Source: Opitutaceae bacterium (GTDB taxonomy: Bacteria > Verrucomicrobiota > Verrucomicrobiia > Opitutales > Opitutaceae). Taken from it: 5,502 nt of DNA. Both the position numbers and the translations under genes were made by a program. Positions 1 to 5,502 of the stretch are shown here, piece after piece. Where the stretch lies: contig SYDD01000386.1 of NCBI GenBank assembly GCA_005786775.1, positions 1-5,502 on the forward strand, given 5' to 3'. Below the pieces are notes generated by a model, which saw only the letters and a program-made list of their open reading frames with translations, ran no database searches and was not told the origin of the DNA. How positions within the stretch are numbered: the stretch's first letter is position 1; every line of letters starts with the position of its first letter.

Positions 1-1253
1 CCGCCGACCGCGAAGTACATCGCACCGTCGCCGGGGTGGATGATCACGTCCGTGAGCGGGAGGGGTTTACCGGTGATGAACTCGGTGCGCTCGCCGCGGA
101 AACCGGCGCCCTCGGGCTTGAGGTGGATCGCGTAGAGCGTGCCGTAGGTCCAGTCGGCGGCGAAAAAGGCCCGCTGGTACTTGGCGGGGAACTTCGCTCC
201 GGTGCCGAAGGCGACGCCGGTGGGACTGCCCGGACCGATATCGACGACGGTGCCGAGGCTATCAGCGTAATATTCGGGCCAGCGGCCGGCACCGCTGCGC
301 CAGCCGAAGTCACCGCCGCTCACGGCATGATTGATGCGGGTGGGCATATACCACGGGGTGCCCTGGTCCCACTCCATATCGGAATCGAAGGTAAACAGTT
401 CCCCGTTCTGATCGTAGGCGAGGTCGAACTGGTTGCGGAAGCCGATCGAGAAGAGCTCGTAGACCTTCCCCTCGGGATCGAAGCGTACAATGTGCGACCC
501 GGGGGCCATCCGGCCGCGCGCGTGGCCGCGGGCGTCCCACATCCGGGGCAGGAGATGGTCTTCGCCCCACGCGGTCGGGCGGGTTTTCTCCACGGTGGCG
601 GGCAGGTCGGTGAAGTTACCGAACGACGCGGTGATGGTCTGGCCATCGGGGGAGAGGACGAGCGAGTGGGTCCCGTGCTCGCCGGTGCCCTTGAGCGGGC
701 GGAGGTACTTCACTTCGTCGTACTGGTCGTCGCCGTCGGTGTCCCGCAGGCGCCAGAGGCCGGCGCGGGCCCGGTTCTCGTTGACCATCACGTAGAGGCT
801 GCCGAACGCGTGGAGCAGGCCGTGCGCGCCGACCTCGAGGCGTTCGACGGGAGCGGCTTTCTCCGTCTTGGCCTTCTCATTCTTGGCCTTGCGCGGCTCC
901 TCCGGCGGCGGTGCGGCCACGGCGACCCGGTTCAGGTCGATGTCCAGCTTCTCTACGCGGAGCCCCTCGCGGGTGCCGAGGGGGGGCGGGGTGAGGCGGT
1001 AGATGCCGCCGTACTGGTCGGAGGCAAGGATCCGGCCCTTGGGGTCGGTCGTCAGCGAGACCCACGAGCCCTGATCCGCGCGCGGCACGCTGTAGAGCAT
1101 CTCGACCTTGAAGCCTGCCGGGAGGTTGATCGCCGCCGGATCCGCCGGGGGCGGCAATTCGGCCGGATTGGGGCGGATCGGGTTGGCTTTCTTCTGTTCC
1201 GCGGCCGGCAGCGCGACGGCGGTCAGGGCGAAGAGGACGGGCAACAGGCGCAT
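1..1253 (-). CDS. Secreted PVC-type beta-propeller dehydrogenase-like protein (N-terminal 417 residues, 3' end outside window)
   Basis: The frame is open from an ATG at 1253 to the left edge, with 417 whole codons and no stop. The N-terminus is a signal peptide (MRLLPVLFALTAVALPAAEQ, cleavage probably near residue 18), so the protein is exported. It then matches the PVC 'putative membrane-bound dehydrogenase' family (TIGR02604-like, related to sorbosone/PQQ-type glucose dehydrogenase propellers). Recognisable stretches are GSWVSLTTDPKGRILASDQYG (62-82 region), EHGTHSLVLSPDG (192-204), GFRNQFDLAYDQNGELFTFD (271-290), DMEWDQGTPWYMPTR (292-306), SGGDFGWRSG (312-321) and IGPGSPTGVAFG (339-350). 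DTDGDDQYD at 171-179 resembles a calcium-binding loop. A lysine-rich linker lies at 121-134. Relatives are often about 1000 residues, with C-terminal HEAT repeats and a CxxCH cytochrome c domain; that part is not visible, so haem attachment is unproven. It follows the receptor gene by 48 bases and may share its transcript. The substrate is unknown; a sugar or sugar derivative is an inference from the neighbours. Confidence 0.88.
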   Translation of the reverse strand, partial: MRLLPVLFALTAVALPAAEQKKANPIRPNPAELPPPADPAAINLPAGFKVEMLYSVPRADQGSWVSLTTDPKGRILASDQYGGIYRLTPPPLGTREGLRVEKLDIDLNRVAVAAPPPEEPRKAKNEKAKTEKAAPVERLEVGAHGLLHAFGSLYVMVNENRARAGLWRLRDTDGDDQYDEVKYLRPLKGTGEHGTHSLVLSPDGQTITASFGNFTDLPATVEKTRPTAWGEDHLLPRMWDARGHARGRMAPGSHIVRFDPEGKVYELFSIGFRNQFDLAYDQNGELFTFDSDMEWDQGTPWYMPTRINHAVSGGDFGWRSGAGRWPEYYADSLGTVVDIGPGSPTGVAFGTGAKFPAKYQRAFFAADWTYGTLYAIHLKPEGAGFRGERTEFITGKPLPLTDVIIHPGDGAMYFAVG

Positions 1254-1301
1254 GGAAGGGAGGAGGGCGAATGAGACGAGCGCGGTGGGGCCGCGGTGAC
1301 G
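1254..1301 (-). other. Short intergenic spacer with pyrimidine-rich leader
   Basis: These 48 bases separate the receptor stop from the dehydrogenase ATG. Read on the minus strand, the 14 bases before the ATG are CCCTCCTCCCTTCC, with no purine-rich Shine-Dalgarno sequence. A small inverted repeat (CGCGG, loop TGGGG, CCGCG at 1281-1295) is present, but a 5-bp stem is weak in DNA this G+C-rich and has no T-tract. I see no convincing promoter. The short spacing favours co-transcription of the two genes. Confidence 0.4.
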
Positions 1302-4067
1302 TCAGAACTTCTGGGTGTAGGTGAGGAAGAAGGCGCGGGGCTGGACGGGCACGTACTGGAGCATCGTGTCGCGGCCGGTGGCGGGGAGCGAAGTGTAGCT
1401 CTGGCGGTCGCCGGGGTTCACGCCCCAGCCGCGCCACGTCATCACGCCCTCGCTGTCGAGGACGTTGTTGATGTTCAGGTTCACCGAGCGGGTCCGCGAG
1501 ATCGTGTAGCCGGCGGTGAGGTTGAACTGGTTGAAGCGGGGCAGGGTGATGACGTTGGCGATGTTGCCGGCGCGCTCGCCCATATGGCGCCAGGAGACGT
1601 TGCCGAACCAGGATCGCGTCCGGTAATCGAGCGTCGTGTTGAGGATGAAGTCCGGATTGTTGTCGGCCGGCTTGCCGGAGAAATCGAGGTAGCTGTCGTC
1701 ATCGCGGCCATTCACGCCGGCGACGAATACCTTCCAGATCGTGTTGGTGGACTTCTGCGTGGTGAAGACCGAGCGCAGGCGCAGGCGCTCGGTCAGGCGG
1801 TACTCGCCCTCCAGTTCGATGCCATAGGAGGTGACCATGTTGTAGATCGGATCGGGGTAATAGAGGGTGGCGCCATCGGCCTCGGTGGCCTGCGGGTTGT
1901 TGTTGATATTGGCCAGGCGGCTCCAGAAGGGCGTGACGGTCAGGGTGAGGTCCTTGCGCTTCCAGCGATAACCGAGCTCCCACTGCTCCACGGTCTGCGG
2001 CCGGGGCCGCAGGTTGTTCAGGCGGAAGACGGAGTTGTAGTTGCGGAAGAACCCGTAGTCGGGCGCCTTCTCGCCGTCGGCGAAGCGGACGTAGAACGAA
2101 TTCTCGTTGTCGATCACGTAGTTGGTCGCGACCGACCAGGAGAAGCTGCGGACATCCTTGTCGAAGAACCATTTCGCGGCCGCGTTGGGGATCTGGAAGC
2201 GGTTGTCGAACATGGTGTACGGGTCGCCGTCGGCGCCGCCGTAGGTCGGATCCCAGTTGCCGCGCGGGTTTTGAGTGCCCGACTGGTTGAAGCCAACGAC
2301 CCGGAACTTCTCGCCCCGGAACCCCCAGTCGACGCCCCAGCGGTCCGTGATGTCCCACTTATGGCCGAAGAAGTAGGCCAGTTGGCGGGCGATCGCCTCA
2401 TCGCGCACGTAGCCCACACCGAGCGCGGTGAAGCCCTCAGGGTTGGTGATCTGCACGGGGCGACCGTTCCAGCCGGCGACGCCGGCCAGGGTGGCGGCGG
2501 GGGTGCCGGCGGGCGCAGTGGCGGCGGTGGCGGGGATCCAGCGGATGCCGAGCGGCTGGGGCTGCTCGGTCAGCGGCGAGGCGGTGCGGCCGCCGCTCGA
2601 CTGGCGGTCGGAGATATCCGAGTAGCCGAAGTAGCCACCGAAGGTGAACGACATCGAGCCCAGCTTCTTGGTGATGGAGAGGCGCTCCATGAGCTCGTCC
2701 ATATGCTCGTTGGCGACGCGGCCGTTGTTCGTCCAAAGCGCGTTGGGGAGGATCTGCTGGTTCGGCAGGTTCGCGAAGCGCACCACCTGGCCGGCCTGCA
2801 CCATCGCGTTGGCGTTGACGGTATAGGAGCCGTTGGAGGTCACCTCGCCGAGGACGGAGCCGGTTTTCCGGTCGTAGAACTGGTACAGCCCGGGCGGGAC
2901 CCGCCCGTTCAGGGCGGTCCCGCCGCCGCTGAACTGGATGCCCATCGTGCTGAAGAAATTTGGCCAGTCGAGGGATCGGGGGGTGACGCCCGAGCTGGAG
3001 TTCCAGTCGGCCCAGCTGCGGCTGGCTTTGATGTTATGGTTCACGGACCAGCCACCGCCGAAGTCATGCTTCCACTCGACGCCGCCGTAGCGCTGGCGAG
3101 AGCGGACGGCGTCGGCGGAGTCGAAGGTCGCGAAGGTGGTGTCGGACTCGCGCGGATACTGGAATTTGGTCTTCGGGAAGAGGTTGGTGCTGTAGCGGCT
3201 GAGGCCGGGGTATTGCTTCGGGTTTTGCGGGTCGCGGGCGAGCAGGTACTCATACCAGTGATTCCGGTCGTCGAGGTACTTGCCGTAAATCTTCACCGAG
3301 CCGCGGCCGTAGTCCTTGTAGAGGTTCCCGCGCAGGTTGAACCCGTGGTTCATCGGGTAGCCATCGGGCGGGCGGTGCCCCTCGGCGTAGCGGTAGAAGC
3401 CGCCAAAGCTGTAATTCCAGCCCTTCCGGCCCAGCGGACCGCCGACCACGCCCTCGACGCGAAGGTGCGGGGAACCCCGCCCCTCGAGGCCGTAGCGGGT
3501 GCGCAGCTCGCCCCCAAAGTTGGCGGAACCCACGCGACTAATGTAGTTAAACGCGCCGCCGGGGGAATTGGAGGAGGTGATAGACGCACTGCCCCCGCGC
3601 ACGGCCTCGACCCGCTGGAGGGTGCCGTCGGGACGGTTGAAGTAACTCGCGTTGTAATTGCCGAAATTGACGTTCGTCAGCGGCAGGCCGTCCTCCTGCA
3701 TCGACACGTAATACTGGCCGGTAGCGCCGTCGCTGCTGTCGGCGGAAATGCCGCGCGAGTAGACCATCCCGCGGATCTCCCCGAGGGACGAGTTCACGAA
3801 CACGCCCGCAACGTTGAGGAGAATATCGTCGGCACTGATGGGCACCTGATCCGCGATCACCGCCATATCCACGGCGGTGATGGCGGTCGTGGCTTTCTTG
3901 GCCTCGGTCGCGTTGAAGACGCCGGTGACCACGAATTCCTCCAGCTTCACGGTGGAAGCGGGGGCGGCGGGTGCGGCGCTGGTCGGCGCGGTTTGGGCGG
4001 CAACGGCCGCCGGGAACACGGCGGCGGCGCAGGCGAGTCGGGCGAGGACGAGGTGGGACAGGGGCAT
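1302..4067 (-). CDS. TonB-dependent outer-membrane receptor
   Basis: A complete 921-residue protein. The ATG at 4067 was chosen because it opens directly on a signal peptide (MPLSHLVLARLACAAAVFPA, probable cleavage after AVAA at 24); the same frame is open upstream, but only as an overlap with the DUF1080 gene. After an Ala/Pro-rich linker (25-38) comes VKLEEFVVTGVF (40-51), a TonB-box-like start common in Opitutaceae receptors. The plug runs from about 58 to 180 and includes SADDILLNVAGVFV (78-91), the EDGLPL turn (125-130) and QRVEAVRGGSASI (151-163) leading to GGAFNYISR (170-178). The rest is an aromatic-rich 22-strand-type barrel, with NNVLD at 867-871 and a terminal phenylalanine (TYTQKF), typical of outer-membrane barrel proteins. 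There is no STN or carboxypeptidase-like N-terminal domain, so it looks like an ordinary transporter without sigma/anti-sigma signalling. It would import a ligand using TonB-ExbBD energy. The ligand cannot be read from the sequence; a glycoside or oligosaccharide is inferred from the adjacent genes. No SusD-like partner is visible. Confidence 0.95.
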   Translation of the reverse strand: MPLSHLVLARLACAAAVFPAAVAAQTAPTSAAPAAPASTVKLEEFVVTGVFNATEAKKATTAITAVDMAVIADQVPISADDILLNVAGVFVNSSLGEIRGMVYSRGISADSSDGATGQYYVSMQEDGLPLTNVNFGNYNASYFNRPDGTLQRVEAVRGGSASITSSNSPGGAFNYISRVGSANFGGELRTRYGLEGRGSPHLRVEGVVGGPLGRKGWNYSFGGFYRYAEGHRPPDGYPMNHGFNLRGNLYKDYGRGSVKIYGKYLDDRNHWYEYLLARDPQNPKQYPGLSRYSTNLFPKTKFQYPRESDTTFATFDSADAVRSRQRYGGVEWKHDFGGGWSVNHNIKASRSWADWNSSSGVTPRSLDWPNFFSTMGIQFSGGGTALNGRVPPGLYQFYDRKTGSVLGEVTSNGSYTVNANAMVQAGQVVRFANLPNQQILPNALWTNNGRVANEHMDELMERLSITKKLGSMSFTFGGYFGYSDISDRQSSGGRTASPLTEQPQPLGIRWIPATAATAPAGTPAATLAGVAGWNGRPVQITNPEGFTALGVGYVRDEAIARQLAYFFGHKWDITDRWGVDWGFRGEKFRVVGFNQSGTQNPRGNWDPTYGGADGDPYTMFDNRFQIPNAAAKWFFDKDVRSFSWSVATNYVIDNENSFYVRFADGEKAPDYGFFRNYNSVFRLNNLRPRPQTVEQWELGYRWKRKDLTLTVTPFWSRLANINNNPQATEADGATLYYPDPIYNMVTSYGIELEGEYRLTERLRLRSVFTTQKSTNTIWKVFVAGVNGRDDDSYLDFSGKPADNNPDFILNTTLDYRTRSWFGNVSWRHMGERAGNIANVITLPRFNQFNLTAGYTISRTRSVNLNINNVLDSEGVMTWRGWGVNPGDRQSYTSLPATGRDTMLQYVPVQPRAFFLTYTQKF
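2891..2924. repeat. Overlapping inverted repeats inside the receptor gene
   Basis: GGCGGGACC at 2893-2901 pairs perfectly with GGTCCCGCC at 2916-2924. An inner GCCC/GGGC stem (2903-2906 with 2912-2915) closes a 5-base loop. The same left arm also belongs to a 17-base palindrome with a single central base, CGGGCGGG-A-CCCGCCCG (2891-2907). The two pairings exclude each other. The region encodes a Gly/Pro-rich loop of the receptor barrel (around GGGTALNGRVPPG), so protein composition and high G+C may explain the symmetry. Confidence 0.5.
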
Positions 4068-4095
4068 TGGGGGCGTGGCTTGTGGAGGGGTGAGG

Positions 4096-4117
4096 CCGGC
4101 CCGGGGAAATTGGCCGG
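4096..4117. repeat. Minor inverted repeat in the DUF1080-receptor gap
   Basis: CCGGCC at 4096-4101 pairs with GGCCGG at 4112-4117 across a 10-base loop (CGGGGAAATT). The stem is only 6 bp and could be chance in this G+C-rich spacer. It sits between the larger hairpin and the receptor start, so it would lie in the receptor mRNA leader if transcription reads through or starts within the gap. Confidence 0.3.
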
Positions 4118-4127
4118 AGGGGACCAG

Positions 4128-4158
4128 CGAACCCGGCCGGAAAGCGCGGCCGGGTTCG
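4128..4158 (-). terminator. Strong hairpin just after the DUF1080 gene; possible terminator or mRNA-processing stem
   Basis: CGAACCCGGCCG (4128-4139) is the exact reverse complement of CGGCCGGGTTCG (4147-4158), giving a perfect 12-bp stem with a 7-base loop. On the minus strand the stem begins 10 bases after the DUF1080 stop codon, the usual place for a terminator or a 3'-end stabilising structure. The bases that follow (CTGGTCCCCTCC) are not a T-tract, so it is not a classical intrinsic terminator. It could instead reduce read-through into the receptor gene, protect the upstream message from 3' exonucleases, or be a genome-dispersed palindromic element. Confidence 0.45.
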
Positions 4159-4168
4159 AGACGGGGAC

Positions 4169-4930
4169 TCAGGGCAGGGTCTTCAGCTGCACATCCTTGA
4201 ATTGGATGGTCATCGGGGGACCCTGGTGCAGCTGCAGCGCGATCACGCCGTCCTTCGCGCCGGCCGCGGGATCGGTGTCGGTGACGTCGGCCGAAAGCTT
4301 GCCGTTCAAGTAGTGCTGGAGCCGCTGGCCATTGGCGACGATGCGCAGCTCGTTCCACTCGCCGAGCTTGTAGGCGGCGAGGATCTCCTCGGGCTTCGTG
4401 GCGGTGCCGAGGACCTCGACCTTGGCCTTCGCCTTGCCCTTGGCCTTCTTGTCGGCTTGGGCGGCGGTAACGGCCGCGGCATCGGGGGCGCTCACGCGGA
4501 TCGTCTGGCCCGGGGACATCAGGATGCCGCGGCCGCGCTCCTCGTAGAGCATCCCGGCGTACTTTCCGGTCGAGTCGATGTCGGCCTGGTAGCCGCCCAC
4601 GACGAAGGTGGCCGCATCGAGGACCTTGCTGCGGTATTGGATGCCGGAGTTGGCTTGGTTCTTGTCGTTCTGGGCGGTCAGGCGGAAGCGGGCGCGCAGC
4701 TCAAAATTCGAGGGCTTGCCGCCTTTCCAGACGAGGAACGTGTTTCCCTTGGTGGTCTTTTCCGCGGTGGTTTGGCCGGTGATTGCACCGTCGCGGACGG
4801 ACCAGAAGTCGGCGTTGCCCTCCCAGCCGGAGAGATCCTTGCCGTTAAAGATCGGCTGGAACCCGGCATCCGCCGCGCGGGCGGCGAGAGAGGCGAGGGC
4901 GAGGGCAGTGAGGAGGCGGAGGGATTTCAT
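4169..4930 (-). CDS. Secreted DUF1080 protein (3-keto-disaccharide hydrolase family)
   Basis: A complete 253-residue protein with a signal peptide (MKSLRLLTALALASLAARAA, cleavage near 20-22), so it is periplasmic or secreted. No lipobox cysteine is seen. It is a single concanavalin-like jelly-roll domain of the DUF1080/PF06439 family. Family hallmarks are FQPIFNGKDLSGW (24-36), WSVRDGAITGQ (43-53), NSGIQYRS (94-101), GGYQADID (112-119), LYEERGRG (128-135), EWNELRIVANG (191-201), HYLNGKLSADVTDTD (206-220) and the C-terminal ALQLHQGPPMTIQFKDVQLK (231-250). Some characterised members cleave 3-keto-glycosides; activity here is inferred from family membership. A Lys/Ala-rich insert (161-170) interrupts the domain between strands. 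The ATG at 4930 is preferred because it gives a compact signal peptide, but an in-frame ATG at 4957 overlaps the ThuA stop codon (ATGA) and would add nine residues by coupled translation. Neither start has a clear Shine-Dalgarno sequence. Confidence 0.93.
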   Translation of the reverse strand: MKSLRLLTALALASLAARAADAGFQPIFNGKDLSGWEGNADFWSVRDGAITGQTTAEKTTKGNTFLVWKGGKPSNFELRARFRLTAQNDKNQANSGIQYRSKVLDAATFVVGGYQADIDSTGKYAGMLYEERGRGILMSPGQTIRVSAPDAAAVTAAQADKKAKGKAKAKVEVLGTATKPEEILAAYKLGEWNELRIVANGQRLQHYLNGKLSADVTDTDPAAGAKDGVIALQLHQGPPMTIQFKDVQLKTLP

Positions 4931-4953
4931 GGTGTGGGGGGAAGAGGAGGGGA

Positions 4954-5502
4954 TCATTTCTTGGCCGGGGCCTTCTTGGAGAGCGGGGGCGGGGTGCCGC
5001 CCGGGGGCACGGTGCGGCCGAGGGCATAGTCCGCCGGTCGCAGGCCGTAGCGGAACGCGCGGAACCCGTAAGCGCGCGGCTCGTAGGGGTCGACCGGCGT
5101 GACGTCGGCCGCGGCGGGCACCTCGAGGCCGAGGCCCCAAAAGACGGCATTCACCACGAGCCGGCGGAGGCTCTCGTCGCTCAGGTCGGTGGCGGCGCCG
5201 AGGGTGGTGGTAAAGACGCGGTTGGTCGTGCCGGCCTCGTTGCGGAAGAGGCGCGTCCAGGCCACGGGCATCGCGGGGTCATTGACTCCTTGCGGCTGCT
5301 TGTCGGTCGCACGGGGCTTGCGGTGGTCGGCCGGGGCGTCTCCGGGGTTCATCCCGCGCAGGACGAGGCCGCGGAGGAGTAGGCGGGCGTCGGCGGGCGG
5401 ATAGGCCTCGTAGACGTCGCTGTCCCCGAAGATCGGGCCCACCCCGCGCAGGAGGGGATCGCCGGCCGCGCCGTCGGCGACGACCGTCCGCGTGGCCTCG
5501 CC
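4954..5502 (-). CDS. ThuA-like (trehalose-utilisation family) protein, C-terminal 182 residues
   Basis: The frame is open from the right edge to TGA at 4956-4954, so the start and N-terminal half lie outside the window. The GTG at 5442 is internal, because coding continues upstream as GDPLLRGV before GPIFGDSDVYEAYPP. The C-terminal half matches ThuA proteins, which have a class I glutamine-amidotransferase-like fold and are abundant in Verrucomicrobia and Planctomycetes. Diagnostic stretches are DSDVYEAYPP, PVAWTRLFRNEAG, NRVFTTTLGAATDL, RRLVVNAVFWGLGLEVP and YGFRAFRYGLRPADYAL. It ends in a basic tail (LSKKAPAKK). ThuA in rhizobia acts with the oxidoreductase ThuB in trehalose-type disaccharide catabolism through 3-keto intermediates; the exact chemistry of environmental homologues is not settled. 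It lies directly upstream of the DUF1080 gene, with a 23-base gap or a 4-base overlap depending on the start used, which supports an operon. Whether it has a signal peptide cannot be seen here. Confidence 0.88.
   Translation of the reverse strand, partial: GEATRTVVADGAAGDPLLRGVGPIFGDSDVYEAYPPADARLLLRGLVLRGMNPGDAPADHRKPRATDKQPQGVNDPAMPVAWTRLFRNEAGTTNRVFTTTLGAATDLSDESLRRLVVNAVFWGLGLEVPAAADVTPVDPYEPRAYGFRAFRYGLRPADYALGRTVPPGGTPPPLSKKAPAKK

Noticed and set aside
36..1274. A 412-codon plus-strand open frame
   Set aside because: It has the same wobble-facing register, opposite the dehydrogenase gene, whose minus-strand translation has a signal peptide and family motifs.
1281..1295. A 5-bp hairpin in the receptor-dehydrogenase gap as a terminator
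   Set aside because: The stem is too short, no T-tract follows, and such symmetry is expected by chance at this G+C level.
1258..1324. Plus-strand GGGAGGAGGG followed by ATG at 1271 and a 17-codon open frame ending at 1324
   Set aside because: It looks like an ideal ribosome site, but it is simply the complement of the pyrimidine-rich leader of the minus-strand dehydrogenase gene. The peptide (MRRARWGRGD...) crosses into the receptor 3' end and has no supporting feature.
1296..4313. A 1005-codon plus-strand open frame opposite the receptor gene
   Set aside because: It is a shadow. Its first codon base faces the third base of the receptor codons, so a stop would need TTA, CTA or TCA on the minus strand, codons this G+C-rich gene avoids. 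The translation is low-complexity Gly/Ala/Val/Glu-rich with no recognisable domain, whereas the minus strand encodes a clear receptor.
4068..4358. A longer receptor start at 4358
   Set aside because: It would overlap about 190 bases of the DUF1080 gene on the same strand and bury the signal peptide 97 residues inside the protein. The ATG at 4067 starts exactly at the signal peptide.
4202..5029. A 275-codon plus-strand open frame
   Set aside because: It has the same register, opposite the DUF1080 gene, and no recognisable motif in its translation.
5440..5442. GTG at 5442 as the start of the ThuA-like protein
   Set aside because: The frame is open to the window edge and the residues before it (DPLLRGV) fit the ThuA family, so this GTG is an internal valine codon.

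Overview
The window is strongly G+C-rich by eye and carries four protein genes, all on the minus strand, so it is transcribed from high to low coordinates. It looks like part of a carbohydrate or glycoside catabolism cluster from a Verrucomicrobiota bacterium, most likely Opitutaceae-like. The protein types support this: a ThuA-fold protein, a secreted DUF1080 (3-keto-disaccharide hydrolase family) protein, a TonB-dependent receptor with a VKLEEFVVTG-type N-terminus, and a PVC-type 'membrane-bound dehydrogenase' beta-propeller protein. The lineage is inferred from protein style, not from a marker gene. No tRNA, rRNA, CRISPR array, insertion sequence or integrase is visible.

Layout in transcription order: (1) 5502-4954, the C-terminal 182 residues of a ThuA-like protein whose start lies outside the window. 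(2) 4930-4169, a complete secreted DUF1080 protein; an alternative start at 4957 overlaps the ThuA stop as ATGA. (3) 4168-4068, a 101-base gap with a perfect 12-bp inverted repeat just after the DUF1080 stop and a weaker one further on. (4) 4067-1302, a complete 921-residue TonB-dependent outer-membrane receptor. (5) 1301-1254, a 48-base gap. (6) 1253-1, the first 417 residues of a secreted beta-propeller dehydrogenase-like protein that runs off the left edge. Its C-terminal part, where relatives usually carry HEAT repeats and a cytochrome c domain, is not in view.

A reasonable model is that the receptor imports an oligosaccharide or glycoside across the outer membrane. The propeller dehydrogenase, ThuA-like protein and DUF1080 protein would then oxidise and cleave it through 3-keto sugar chemistry in the periplasm. 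Substrate, reaction order and the operon itself are inference.

The long plus-strand open frames (up to 1005 codons) are shadows of these genes. They lie in the register where a plus-strand stop would need an A-ending TTA, CTA or TCA codon on the minus strand, and such codons are avoided here.
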